From an uncultured Eubacteriales bacterium (GTDB lineage: Bacteria; Bacillota; Clostridia; Oscillospirales; CAG-272): a DNA stretch of 21,457 nucleotides. Positions 1-8,235 of the stretch are shown here, piece by piece (the first letter of the stretch is position 1; each line of letters opens with the position of its first letter). The translations under genes were made by a program, and so were the position numbers. The notes beneath the pieces were generated by a model. It was not told where the DNA came from, did not search any database, and saw only the letters and a program-made list of their open reading frames with translations. The stretch lies in NCBI GenBank assembly GCA_934489945.1, contig CAKSSY010000028.1, positions 1 through 21,457 on the forward strand, given 5' to 3'.

Positions 1-236
1 GTCCTTGTCGCGCTCCGCAGAGCGCGAAATCTCTTATCGGCGTTTCTTTTGCTTAGCTTTTCTTTGCGCCTTTGGCTCCAAAGAAAAAGCGGCGAAAGAG
101 TTTGCGAGAGGAAGCGGGGGAACGGTCAGGAACTTTTTGAAAAAAGTTCCCGACACCCTCAAAAATTTTTGGAACAAAGGGAAAAGATGCGCCGCCGTGA
201 CGCAAAACAAAATGGCGGGACCGCCGCAAACGTTTT
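1..236. repeat. Intergenic stretch with clustered inverted repeats
   Basis: No convincing gene is seen here. Three hairpin-forming elements lie in succession. The first is an 8-bp perfect stem TCGCGCTC/GAGCGCGA at 8-27. The second is an imperfect stem GCTTTTCTTTG / CAAAGAAAAAGC around 56-91. The third has 10-bp perfect arms GGAACTTTTT / AAAAAGTTCC at 129-150 with a 2-base centre. The layout resembles the dispersed palindromic intergenic repeats common in clostridial genomes, but the window holds only one copy, so the repeat status is unproven. Confidence 0.35.
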
Positions 237-296
237 TTGCACCGCCTATTTCAAAAATCTTCGGTGAAAAAGATAGTATTCAGGAGAAAAAACGAG

Positions 297-1145
297 ATGA
301 GAACCCGTATTTTTTCTTTTTCCAACGATTTGCTGAAAATTCATCACACAAGAGACGATCTTCCCGATCCGGCGGGATTTGTTCTTCATGCACACCGCGG
401 TTACGAGTTGTACTATTTCCTCTCGGGCGTCGGACACTACACCGTGGAGGGAACCGAGTATCCGCTTTCGCCCGGCTGTCTGCTGGTTATGCGGGACGGC
501 GAGGCACATACGCCGCATCTGTTCGGCAAGGAACCCTACGAACGGATTTCCGTCAATTTTTCCGCCGAACTTCTGCCGCAGCTTTCCGCCGAGATTCGGG
601 CGGTCTATTGCGACCGTCCGCTCGGAAAAAACAACTTCTACCAGCCTGCCGACGAGTCTGCTGCCTATATTGCCGCCTGTATGAAGCGTATGTGCCGTGA
701 CGGGGACAGTCCCGATTATCCCGAACGCGCCTCGGTACTTCTGATGTCGGTTTTGCTGGAGCTGTCGGCACTTCGACGTGAGGAGAAGGCATCCGGTTCG
801 GCGGTTGCACCGATCGCCCGCGGTGGAAGTGCCGAAACCGTCAGTCGCATCATTGCCTACATCAATGAAAACCTTACCACAATCGAAAACCTGGATGTTC
901 TGGAACAGGAGTTCTTTTTCAGCAAAGCCTATATCAACCGGATGTTCAAACAGTCTACGGGATCGTCTGTCTGGGACTATATTGTTCTCAAACGTCTTTT
1001 ACTCTCCCGTTCTCTCCTGCGCGCGGGGAAGCAGGCAAGCATTGTTGCCTCCGAATGTGGCTTCTCCGACTACTCCTCCTTTTTCCGTCAGTTCAAACAG
1101 CGGTTCGGGATATCGCCGCTCGCTGCCCGGAAGATGAAAAACTGA
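297..1145 (+). CDS. AraC-family transcriptional regulator (cupin sensor plus HTH)
   Basis: This is a DNA-binding regulator of 282 residues. Residues about 25-100 form a cupin-like sensor fold with a histidine-containing strand (HAHRGYELYYFLSG). Residues about 180-282 hold two helix-turn-helix units, including FFFSKAYINRMFKQSTG and CGFSDYSSFFRQFKQRFGISP, the classic AraC/XylS signature. The open frame begins 20 codons earlier, but ATG 297 is preceded by GGAG at 283-286 with 10 bases between, so it is preferred. The ThuA-like gene follows with its own promoter and is a plausible target, since AraC proteins with cupin sensors often control adjacent sugar genes. The ligand is not known. The family call is firm; the regulatory target is inference. 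Confidence 0.93.
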   Translation: MRTRIFSFSNDLLKIHHTRDDLPDPAGFVLHAHRGYELYYFLSGVGHYTVEGTEYPLSPGCLLVMRDGEAHTPHLFGKEPYERISVNFSAELLPQLSAEIRAVYCDRPLGKNNFYQPADESAAYIAACMKRMCRDGDSPDYPERASVLLMSVLLELSALRREEKASGSAVAPIARGGSAETVSRIIAYINENLTTIENLDVLEQEFFFSKAYINRMFKQSTGSSVWDYIVLKRLLLSRSLLRAGKQASIVASECGFSDYSSFFRQFKQRFGISPLAARKMKN

Positions 1146-1154
1146 GAAAAGCCC

Positions 1155-1183
1155 TTGACTTTTTGAAATCAAACGGTTATAAT
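1155..1183 (+). promoter_or_regulatory. Sigma-A promoter of the ThuA-like gene
   Basis: TTGACT at 1155-1160 and TATAAT at 1178-1183 are separated by exactly 17 bp, a near-consensus housekeeping promoter. It begins ten bases after the stop codon of the AraC-family gene, so the ThuA-like gene can be transcribed independently. Initiation near 1190 would leave a leader of about 27 bases that includes the ribosome binding site GGAGGT at 1201-1206. Confidence 0.85.
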
Positions 1184-1216
1184 AGTACTAACTGTGATTC
1201 GGAGGTACATAATACG

Positions 1217-1960
1217 ATGGAAAAGATCCGTGTAACCGTGTGGAACGAGTTTCGCCATGAAAAGAAAAATGCCGTGGCAAAAGAGCTGTATCCCAACGGT
1301 ATTCATGCCAAGGTCAAGGAGTTCCTTGATGAATGCGAAGATCTTGAGGTGCGTCTGGCTGCCCTTGATGATCCCGATAACGGTCTGCCGCCCGAGATTC
1401 TCGAAAATACCGATGTTCTTGTCTGGTGGGGACACATGGCACACGATGCCGTACCGGACGAACTTGCTGATAAAATCCGGGACCGCGTGTACGAGGGCAA
1501 AATGGGTTTTGTTGCCATGCACTCGGCACATAAGTCCAAACCGTTTATGCGTATCGTAGGGACAAACGGCAATCTGTCTTGGGGCAGAAATCAGAAGGAG
1601 ATTGTGTGGAATCTTTGCCCTGCAAGCCCCATTACGGCGGGTATTCCAGATCACTTTGTGCTGGAGGAAGAAGAGCTTTACGCCGAGCCTTTCTATATTC
1701 CGCAACCCGATAAGCTGATTTTCGGAAGTTGGTTTGAGGATGGGTATATGTTCCGCAGCGGTGCGTGCTTTGTGCGCGGTGCGGGAAAGGTCTTTTATTT
1801 CCAGCCCGGACACGAAACCTGCAAATCCTTCTACAACCCGTATGTTCAGCAGATTCTGAAGAACGGTGTGCATTGGGCGGCTCCGAACCGCACGGGATAT
1901 GAGATTCCGGCAGATTGTCCGCACGTTTTGGACAAAGTTACCGACGAATTTGCCAAGTGA
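1217..1960 (+). CDS. ThuA-like protein (trehalose utilization / class I glutamine amidotransferase-like fold)
   Basis: The product has 247 residues, the usual length for a single-domain ThuA protein. Family landmarks are the N-terminal strand VTVWNEFRHEK, the central VAMHSAHKSKPFMRIVGTNG element, and the C-terminal run FRSGACFVRGAGKVFYFQPG followed by HETC. ThuA proteins are linked to trehalose and related disaccharide metabolism and have a flavodoxin/amidotransferase-like fold. No signal peptide is seen, so it is cytoplasmic. ATG 1217 is chosen over an open frame reaching back to 1055 because GGAGGT lies 10 bases upstream and the strong promoter lies inside that extension. Substrate is not known; the upstream AraC gene is a candidate controller. 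Confidence 0.9.
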   Translation: MEKIRVTVWNEFRHEKKNAVAKELYPNGIHAKVKEFLDECEDLEVRLAALDDPDNGLPPEILENTDVLVWWGHMAHDAVPDELADKIRDRVYEGKMGFVAMHSAHKSKPFMRIVGTNGNLSWGRNQKEIVWNLCPASPITAGIPDHFVLEEEELYAEPFYIPQPDKLIFGSWFEDGYMFRSGACFVRGAGKVFYFQPGHETCKSFYNPYVQQILKNGVHWAAPNRTGYEIPADCPHVLDKVTDEFAK

Positions 1961-1981
1961 TGCTTTCTCTGTCATAACGGT

Positions 1982-2010
1982 CCCGGGAGCCTTTTGTGAG
2001 GACTCCCGGG
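1982..2010 (+). terminator. GC-rich hairpin after the ThuA-like gene
   Basis: A perfect 8-bp stem CCCGGGAG / CTCCCGGG encloses a 13-base loop, 22 bases after the stop codon. It is followed by TCCTTTG rather than a clean T-tract, so it may be a weak terminator or an RNA-stabilising hairpin. Confidence 0.5.
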
Positions 2011-2039
2011 TCCTTTGACCCTGCAAAAAACGGCTTTGT

Positions 2040-2068
2040 CCGACATATTTTCGCTTTCCTTGTAAAAT
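2040..2068 (+). promoter_or_regulatory. Possible promoter of the ABC exporter pair
   Basis: TAAAAT at 2063-2068 has one mismatch to the -10 consensus. CCGACA at 2040-2045, 17 bp upstream, matches four of six -35 positions. The position before the first ABC gene and after the hairpin is suitable, but the -35 match is weak. Confidence 0.35.
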
Positions 2069-2098
2069 ACTTGCTTTGAAAGGTGTGATTTCCGACTT

Positions 2099-3847
2099 AT
2101 GATAAAACGTCTTATCGCTTGCATAAGAGAGTACAAAAAGCCGACGATTCTGACGCTGATCTTTATTGTAGGTGAGGCGGTCATTGAAACGCTGATTCCG
2201 TTTCTCACCGCCGACATGATTGACAGGATTCAGAAAAACGAAGGGGATCTGATGCCCTCCGTGATCCGCATCGGTCTTTTGCTGATTCTGCTGGCGGCTC
2301 TTTCGCTGACTTGCGGCGGAATTGCCGGCGTGACCAGTGCCAAGGCGGCGGCGGGTTTTGCCAAGAATCTTCGCGGCGACATTTTCGACAAAATCCAGAC
2401 CTATTCCTTTGAAAACATCGACAAATTTTCCTCGTCCTCACTCGTTACCCGTATGACGACCGACGTAAACGACGTGCAGATGGCATTCATGATGTCCATT
2501 CGTATCGCCGTCCGCGCCCCTCTCATGCTCATTTTTTCCATTGTGATGGCGATTGTGATGGGCGGAAAAATGGCAATGAGCTTTCTGTTGATTATCCCGT
2601 TCCTCGGAATCGGGTTCTTTCTCATCAGTCGTAAGGCAATGCCTGCCTTCCGTCGCATTTTCACCAAGTACGATGCGGTGAATGAGTCGATTGAAGAGAA
2701 CATCCGCGGCATCCGCGTGGTCAAAGGCTTCGCCGGAGAGGGACGCGAAATCGAAAAATTCGGTGCCGCGTCCGAGGGAATCCGACGGGAGTTTACCTAC
2801 GCCGAACGACTGGTGGCTCTCACCAATCCCATGATGCAGATCGCCATCTATTTCAATATGATATTCATCATCTTCCTCGGTGCTAAGCTGGCAATTTCCT
2901 CGGGCGGCGCGACGGTTGGTGTCGGTGAGATCTCGGCTCTCATGACCTACGGCTTCCAGGTGTTGATGCAACTGATGATGCTTGCCATGATCTATATTAT
3001 TATGTCGATGTCTGCCGAGGCAATCAAGCGGATTGCCGAAGTTCTGAACGAAACGCCGCGTCTTGAAAATCCCGAGAACCCCGTCACCGATGTGCGCGAC
3101 GGATCGGTTGACTTTGACGGTGTCAGTTTCAAGTATGCCGCCAACGCCCGCAAAGCGGCACTTGCGGATGTGGAACTGCACATTCCGTCGGGCGCGACGG
3201 TCGGTATCATCGGCGGGACAGGCTCCGGAAAATCCACACTGGTTCAGTTGATTCCGCGTCTTTACGATGCCACAGAGGGAACGGTGCGCGTTGGCGGAAC
3301 CGATGTCCGGCGTTATGATATTACGGCTTTGCGCGGGGCGGTTGCCATGGTGTTGCAGAAAAATCTGCTCTTCTCGGGAACCATTCGCGAAAACCTGCGG
3401 TGGGGGAACAAGGACGCGACCGATGCCGAACTTGAGGAAGCGTGCAAACTGGCACAGGCGGACGAATTTATCCGCACCTTCCCCGACGGCTACGACACCA
3501 AAATCGAACAGGGTGGCACCAACGTCTCCGGCGGACAGAAACAGCGGCTCTGTATTGCACGCGCACTTCTGAAAAAACCGAAAATCCTGATTCTCGACGA
3601 CTCCACCAGTGCCGTCGATACCCGAACCGATGCACTCATCCGCGCCGGTTTCCGTTCCTATATTCCGCAGACGACCAAAATCATTATCGCGCAGCGCGTC
3701 GCGTCGGTTATGGACGCCGATCTCATTCTCGTGATGGACGGCGGCAGAATCGCGGCGAGCGGTACGCATGAGGAACTTCTGGCTTCCAGTGACATTTACC
3801 GCGAGGTCTGCGAACAGCAGATGAAAGGAGGCGAGAAGGATGCCTGA
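2099..3847 (+). CDS. ABC exporter half-transporter, degenerate-site subunit
   Basis: This is a 582-residue fused membrane and ATPase subunit of the multidrug/lipid exporter class. Roughly six hydrophobic segments occupy residues 15-310. The nucleotide-binding domain follows: Walker A GGTGSGKST at 372-380, signature NVSGGQ at 475-480, and Walker B ILILDD ending at Asp501. The catalytic Glu expected after Walker B is Asp501, and the switch His is Gln532 (IIIAQR). This pattern is known from the degenerate half of heterodimeric exporters such as TM287/288. Start ATG 2099 has AAAGG about 15 bases upstream, a rather long spacing. It overlaps the next gene by 8 bases, as expected for paired subunits. 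The exported substrate cannot be read from sequence. Confidence 0.93.
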   Translation: MIKRLIACIREYKKPTILTLIFIVGEAVIETLIPFLTADMIDRIQKNEGDLMPSVIRIGLLLILLAALSLTCGGIAGVTSAKAAAGFAKNLRGDIFDKIQTYSFENIDKFSSSSLVTRMTTDVNDVQMAFMMSIRIAVRAPLMLIFSIVMAIVMGGKMAMSFLLIIPFLGIGFFLISRKAMPAFRRIFTKYDAVNESIEENIRGIRVVKGFAGEGREIEKFGAASEGIRREFTYAERLVALTNPMMQIAIYFNMIFIIFLGAKLAISSGGATVGVGEISALMTYGFQVLMQLMMLAMIYIIMSMSAEAIKRIAEVLNETPRLENPENPVTDVRDGSVDFDGVSFKYAANARKAALADVELHIPSGATVGIIGGTGSGKSTLVQLIPRLYDATEGTVRVGGTDVRRYDITALRGAVAMVLQKNLLFSGTIRENLRWGNKDATDAELEEACKLAQADEFIRTFPDGYDTKIEQGGTNVSGGQKQRLCIARALLKKPKILILDDSTSAVDTRTDALIRAGFRSYIPQTTKIIIAQRVASVMDADLILVMDGGRIAASGTHEELLASSDIYREVCEQQMKGGEKDA

Positions 3848-5747
3848 AATGAAACAAAAAGCAAAAAAGGGAACCTTCGGACGGATTCTGCGGTTTCTGT
3901 TTCGCTCCTATCCGCGGCTGATTCCCCTGTCGGCACTGTTTATTGTGCTTTCTTCGGCGGTTTCGGCGATTCCTGCGGTTTTTACGCAGAAAATCATCAA
4001 AATCATTACCAACTATCTGGATGCCGGCTCTGTCGACTGGCTTTCCGCCCGCGCCGAAATTCTGCCCAAAATCATCATTCTGGTGACGCTGTATGTCTTT
4101 TCGATTCTGTTCATCGCCACCTATACACAGCTTATGGCATATATCACGCAGGGCTTTCTCAACAAACTGCGCCGTGCCATGTTTGACAAAATGCAACGCC
4201 TGCCCATCCGCTATTTCGATACCCACAAGCACGGCGACATCATGAGCCACTATACCAACGATATCGATACCCTGCGCGAGCTGGTCTCCAACTCTCTGCC
4301 GTCGCTGTTGCAGTCGGCGGTCATCGTGACGACGGTGTTCTTCATCATGCTCTATTACAGTGTGTGGCTGACGCTTCTCATTGTGGGCGGCGTTCTGCTG
4401 ATGATGCTGGTCGCCAAAAAGGTGGGCGGCGGTTCGGCAAAGTATTTTGTCCGTCAGCAGGCATCGGTCGGCAAGGCGGAGGGCTTCTTCCAGGAGACCA
4501 TGAACGGTCAGAAGGTCGTCAAGGTATTCTGCCATGAGGAGGAGAGCCGCCGCGGATTTGACGAAATCAACGAGGAACTGTTCCGCGACAGCTTCCGTGC
4601 TCATGCGTATGCCAACTGCCTCGGACCCATTATCATGAATATCGGAAACGTGCTGTATGTGATCTGTGCCACGGTGGGCGGGCTTTTCGTGCTTTCCGGA
4701 ACCCCAAATCTGTCGATATCGGGACTGGCGTTCGGTGTCGACATCGTGGTTCCGTTCCTGAACATGACCAAGCAGTTTACGGGTAACGTCAACCAGCTTT
4801 CGCAACAGATCAACTCTATTGTGATGGGACTTGCGGGAGCCGACCGTATTTTCTCGATGATGGACGAGGAACCCGAAGCCGATGACGGCTATGTTACGCT
4901 TGTCAATGCCGCGGTCGCGGAGGACGGAACGATCACCGAGTCTCCCGTGCACACCGGAAAATGGGCATGGAAACACCCACACAATGCCGACGGAAGTGTG
5001 ACCTACCAGCCTCTGTGCGGCGATGTGCGTCTGTATGATGTGGACTTTGCCTACGAAGAGGGCAAGGATGTCCTGCACAACATTACGCTTTACGCCGAAC
5101 CCGGACAGAAGGTGGCGTTTGTAGGCGCGACGGGAGCCGGCAAAACCACGATTACGAATCTTCTTAACCGTTTTTACGATATCGCCGACGGCAAGATCCG
5201 ATATGACGGTATCAATATCAACAAGATCCGCAAAGCTGACCTGCGCCGTTCGCTCGGTCTTGTCCTTCAGGACACGAACCTGTTCAGCGGAACGGTGATG
5301 GAAAACATCCGGTACGGCAATCCGGATGCGACCGACGAGGCGTGTATCCGCGCGGCAAAACTCGCGGGAGCCGATGATTTTATCACGCGTTTGCCGCAGG
5401 GGTACGAAACCGTCGTAAGCGGCAACGGCTCCAACCTGTCGCAGGGACAGAGACAGCTTCTCTCGATTGCGCGAGCCGCGGCAGCCGATCCGCCTGTTAT
5501 GATTCTTGACGAGGCGACATCGTCGATTGACACCCGTACTGAGGCGATCGTACAACGCGGTATGGATGCTTTGATGAAGGGCAGGACGGTTTTTGTCATT
5601 GCCCACCGCCTTTCTACGATACAGAATGCCGACGTCATAATGGTTATGGATCACGGCAGAATCATCGAACGCGGAACACACGATGAACTGATTGCCCGTC
5701 GTGGACGCTATTACCAGCTTTATACCGGACTTTTTGAACTGGAATAA
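3840..5747 (+). CDS. ABC exporter half-transporter, catalytic-site subunit
   Basis: This is a 635-residue partner of the preceding ABC protein, embedded in the cytoplasmic membrane. The N-terminal half holds about six membrane helices. The ATPase domain is canonical: Walker A GATGAGKTT at 429-437, signature NLSQGQ at 532-537, Walker B VMILDE with catalytic Glu558, and switch His589 (VIAHR). An extra segment of about 45 residues (roughly 345-390, containing GKWAWKHPHNADG) lies between the membrane domain and the ATPase core; similar inserts occur in clostridial members of this class. AAAGGAGG at 3824-3831 lies 8 bases before ATG 3840. The overlap with the upstream gene points to translational coupling. 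Substrate unknown. Confidence 0.94.
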   Translation: MPEMKQKAKKGTFGRILRFLFRSYPRLIPLSALFIVLSSAVSAIPAVFTQKIIKIITNYLDAGSVDWLSARAEILPKIIILVTLYVFSILFIATYTQLMAYITQGFLNKLRRAMFDKMQRLPIRYFDTHKHGDIMSHYTNDIDTLRELVSNSLPSLLQSAVIVTTVFFIMLYYSVWLTLLIVGGVLLMMLVAKKVGGGSAKYFVRQQASVGKAEGFFQETMNGQKVVKVFCHEEESRRGFDEINEELFRDSFRAHAYANCLGPIIMNIGNVLYVICATVGGLFVLSGTPNLSISGLAFGVDIVVPFLNMTKQFTGNVNQLSQQINSIVMGLAGADRIFSMMDEEPEADDGYVTLVNAAVAEDGTITESPVHTGKWAWKHPHNADGSVTYQPLCGDVRLYDVDFAYEEGKDVLHNITLYAEPGQKVAFVGATGAGKTTITNLLNRFYDIADGKIRYDGININKIRKADLRRSLGLVLQDTNLFSGTVMENIRYGNPDATDEACIRAAKLAGADDFITRLPQGYETVVSGNGSNLSQGQRQLLSIARAAAADPPVMILDEATSSIDTRTEAIVQRGMDALMKGRTVFVIAHRLSTIQNADVIMVMDHGRIIERGTHDELIARRGRYYQLYTGLFELE

Positions 5748-5766
5748 GGGAAACCCTTTGAAAAAA

Positions 5767-5816
5767 TAAAAAGATGTCCCGCCGTTTTGTTTGCATCACG
5801 GCGGGATATCTTTTTT
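5767..5816 (+). terminator. Rho-independent terminator of the ABC exporter operon
   Basis: The core stem CCCGCCGT (5778-5785) / ACGGCGGG (5798-5805) is extended by AGATGT / ATATCT with one G-T pair and followed by six T residues at 5811-5816. The A-run before the stem could also give bidirectional function. Confidence 0.9.
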
Positions 5817-5833
5817 GAATAATTTTTGTTTGT

Positions 5834-5865
5834 GGATGTTAAAAACATCGATGTTTTTAACATCC
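5834..5865. repeat. Perfect 32-bp palindrome
   Basis: The 16-base arm GGATGTTAAAAACATC is followed directly by its exact reverse complement, with no spacer. Each arm is itself partly self-complementary (GATGTT / AACATC). It lies between the ABC terminator and the broken ORF. It could be an operator, a cruciform site or a scar of a mobile element; the sequence does not decide. Confidence 0.75.
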
Positions 5866-6185
5866 CCGTTCTCGATAACGGTCCGCATTGAGGAAGGCGA
5901 TGCCTGCCGATATTAAAGATGTTATTGGGATTTATCAAGACTTTGAACAAAACATTCGATTTCTTTTCGTATATTCCCGAATACCTCATTTTGGAAAACC
6001 CTATATTTTTGCAAAATTGGATTAAATGAAATAATGTTATGTTCTCAAAAAATGAACATATATTCTCATCAACCTCAATCAAATTACCGTTAGAATCCGT
6101 AAAATCGGCTTGTAATGTTGCCGTATATCCATCGAAGTGTTTGCTGTGCCATTTATCTGTTGTATCGATCCAACGATGTACACAT
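5866..6185 (-). pseudogene. Broken unrecognised ORF at the far end of the toxin locus
   Basis: A minus-strand frame is open from an in-frame TAA near 6188 through this stretch. It opens with VHRWIDTTDKWHSKH and continues with FDGYTATLQADFTDSNGN. The first possible initiator is a TTG at 6082, and no ribosome binding site is seen, so it looks like a decapitated gene. Near 5890-5916 the DNA on the minus strand (TTCCTCAATGCGGAC) nearly matches the stretch coding FLNAD in the displaced RHS tip, but in another frame. It may therefore be a decayed RHS toxin or immunity module. I do not recognise a family. The rest of the 5748-6240 gap holds only the terminator, the palindrome and a hairpin. Confidence 0.35.
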
Positions 6186-6216
6186 TAGCCCCCCAAAATG
6201 TGTAAATGGGGGGCTA
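6186..6216 (-). terminator. Hairpin downstream of the second immunity gene
   Basis: A perfect 9-bp stem TAGCCCCCC (6186-6194) / GGGGGGCTA (6208-6216) with a 13-base loop lies 24 bases after the stop of the minus-strand gene. There is no T-tract on either strand, so it could equally mark the edge of the displaced cassette. Confidence 0.45.
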
Positions 6217-6239
6217 GGGATAGAAGGGGGGATTTCCGA

Positions 6240-7067
6240 TCAGGCATCCGAACACTCTGCATTTTTAGTCATATCTTTTCCCCAGTAGGCATAATTCTCG
6301 CTTATTTCGCTCTCCAGGAACTTCAGGCAAAAGCTTCTGTAATAAAGTTTGCTGGCAAAGATTACTTCGTCTTCGGGGAAAACGAGACTGGTCGTGTTTC
6401 CCAAATACCGAAAAAGGTTTGCCGCCGGGTAGGCACTGTTATTGTCATCTACAAAAAAACGATAGCTTTTGTCACTGGTTCCCTGTAAAAAGATAGAATT
6501 CCGGATAATCTCGCCCAGTGTGGGTTCAAGTGTGTCACCCTTGTGTAAAAGCATATAGAGCTGGATTTCATTGGCACGGCAATTCTTGACCTTTTTGTCA
6601 TAACAATACAAAAGTGCATAAGAACCTTTGATTCCGTTTTTCTCTGCCTCATCCGAAGTCATCCGGTAGGCAAAAACATCACCAGGCTGCCAGTTTTTTG
6701 AACCGGGATTGGGAGGGCCTTTCTTTTTCGGCTTTTCTACGATCACCGGTTTCATCTCCAGCAGTTCGTCAATCAGAGGCAGAATTGCCTCTTCTTCTTC
6801 ACCTTGATAGTCTTCTTTAAATTTCGGCAACAGTTTTTTTATGTGCTTATAGGAAGAGGCATCTGACCAACCGTTCTGAACAGAACACCAATAGATAGAC
6901 ATCCAAAAGATCATTTCTTCCAGAACATCGTCTGTATAGTCCTCTTTCAGATCCTGACACGTTGTTCGAAGTGCGGTCTTTTTTCCCGTCCACTCCTTGT
7001 TGGAGTCGAATGTTTGCAGAACTTCCAGACTCCTTGAGTCGGTTTCCAAAAAATCGCGTAGTACCAT
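6240..7067 (-). CDS. Candidate immunity protein for the displaced GIY-YIG toxin
   Basis: This soluble, acidic protein of 275 residues lies directly after the displaced toxin tip, with 21 bases between. It shares a central motif with the other candidate immunity protein: NWQPGDVFAYRM here (GDVFAY at about 129-134) against EWKIGDVFAYQL there, plus a similar helical N-terminus (EEMIFW / EEALFW). The start at 7067 is chosen over an in-frame ATG at 7073 because GGAG at 7078-7075 is 7 bases from the former and only 1 from the latter. Adjacency to the toxin and paralogy to the other gene support an immunity role. The gene is more AT-rich than the flanking chromosome, suggesting acquisition. Inhibition of the nuclease is inferred. 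Confidence 0.65.
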   Translation of the reverse strand: MVLRDFLETDSRSLEVLQTFDSNKEWTGKKTALRTTCQDLKEDYTDDVLEEMIFWMSIYWCSVQNGWSDASSYKHIKKLLPKFKEDYQGEEEEAILPLIDELLEMKPVIVEKPKKKGPPNPGSKNWQPGDVFAYRMTSDEAEKNGIKGSYALLYCYDKKVKNCRANEIQLYMLLHKGDTLEPTLGEIIRNSIFLQGTSDKSYRFFVDDNNSAYPAANLFRYLGNTTSLVFPEDEVIFASKLYYRSFCLKFLESEISENYAYWGKDMTKNAECSDA

Positions 7068-7821
7068 TTTCATTCTCCTTTATTGTTTTTATTGTTCCAT
7101 TAAATTGTACCAGGTGTCAGTCGTTTTATTGTACATATAATTCCACGCGGCTTTCAAATAAACTTTGCGATTCGGGTTTTTTATACTGACTCCGTGAATA
7201 CTGTTTTTTCCGACGGAGCCGGAGAGTGCGTTCAATGTATGGTATGACAACATTCCGAGTTCTTCCAAGCCTCTTGCCTGACACCAGGTCAACCCAGATA
7301 TCGCATGATCCAGCACTAATTCCTTTGTTTTTTCGGCTTTTTTATGTTGTGCCAATCGTTGGTCAAGATTCTTGGTTCTGCCGACATATTGCACTCTTCC
7401 CGATTTATCTCTTAAGGCATAAACGGTGTAATTGCCTTCATGTTGTCTGTCTATCCGCGATATTTCTTCTGCAACTTTCCGGCAGAGTCCGACTGTTGAT
7501 GCCGTGACTCCTATGGCGGTTGCGGTAGCACCGACAATTACGGCACCGGTAGAAACAGCCACTGCAGTAGCACCGGTGACTGTCGCAACAGCCGGTGCCG
7601 CAATAAACGCTACCGTACAAACCGCAGCAACTGCAAGGCAAGTCAATGCTGTGGAAAGCCAACTGGTTCCACTATCGTCAATTCGTGTGATCGGATTATT
7701 TGAGCAATAGGAAAACAGATTGTATCCTAAAATATCGCTGTTTTCTTCTAAATAGCCCGGATCGTCCGCGTTGAGGAAGCGACCGGTTTCGGGATCATAG
7801 TATCTTGTTTCCAGATAGTAG

Positions 7822-7975
7822 AGTCCGGTTTCGCGGTCGAAATAGTAGCTTCTGTAGCGGAAGGGATTGACGGTGGCGATACCGTCGATATCCGTATCGA
7901 TTGTGCAGTTGCCCCACGCGTCATAGGTATACGAACCCTTGAGCGTGCCGTCCTCATCATAGATCGCGGTGATAT
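7822..7975. repeat. RHS repeat block A, copy in the displaced tip
   Basis: These 154 bp match 10076-10229 at 153 positions; the only difference is A7881 against G10135. The block encodes the RHS core just before the toxin, from ITAIYDEDG to the TGLYY region. Immediately beyond 7822 the two loci diverge into different toxins, so this is the natural crossover segment. Confidence 0.95.
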
Positions 7976-8065
7976 TGCCATTGTTGTCATAAGTATACCG
8001 GAGGCTGTCCCGGCGGACTCCGCCCACCTTACGGACGAATTCCTTCACCATATCGGTCAGGCGGT
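7963..8065. repeat. RHS repeat block B, copy in the displaced tip
   Basis: These 103 bp match 10763-10865 with three mismatches and no gaps. The block overlaps block A by an 11-base direct repeat ATCGCGGTGAT, which is the point where a 546-bp stretch present in the full gene is missing here. Confidence 0.95.
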
Positions 8066-8187
8066 TATGTTTATCATAGGACAAAGATTTGAATGTTTGT
8101 CCGTTCCTTTTTTCTTCCGACACACTGCCGACGCTGTTATAGTTATAAGTATACACATTTTTTCCCAATTTGTCAACAGCTTTTACA
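8057..8187. repeat. RHS repeat block C, copy in the displaced tip
   Basis: These 131 bp match 11235-11365 with two mismatches and no gaps. The block overlaps block B by TCAGGCGGT, the 9-base repeat flanking a 378-bp deletion. Homology to the full gene ends at 8187, the left boundary of the cassette in reading direction. Confidence 0.95.
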
Positions 8188-8235
8188 TTCCTATGTGTCG
8201 GGCGAACGGTGACAGTTGGGTTTGTATTACGCAAA

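Noticed and set aside
2438..3769. Minus-strand frame of 443 codons opposite the first ABC gene
   Set aside because: Same reasoning: the plus-strand exporter is unambiguous and the antisense product has no family features.
3723..5681. Minus-strand frame of 652 codons opposite the second ABC gene
   Set aside because: It is antisense to a protein with complete Walker, signature and switch motifs. Its product is rich in His/Arg/Asn with no domain, typical of shadow translation of GC-rich codons.
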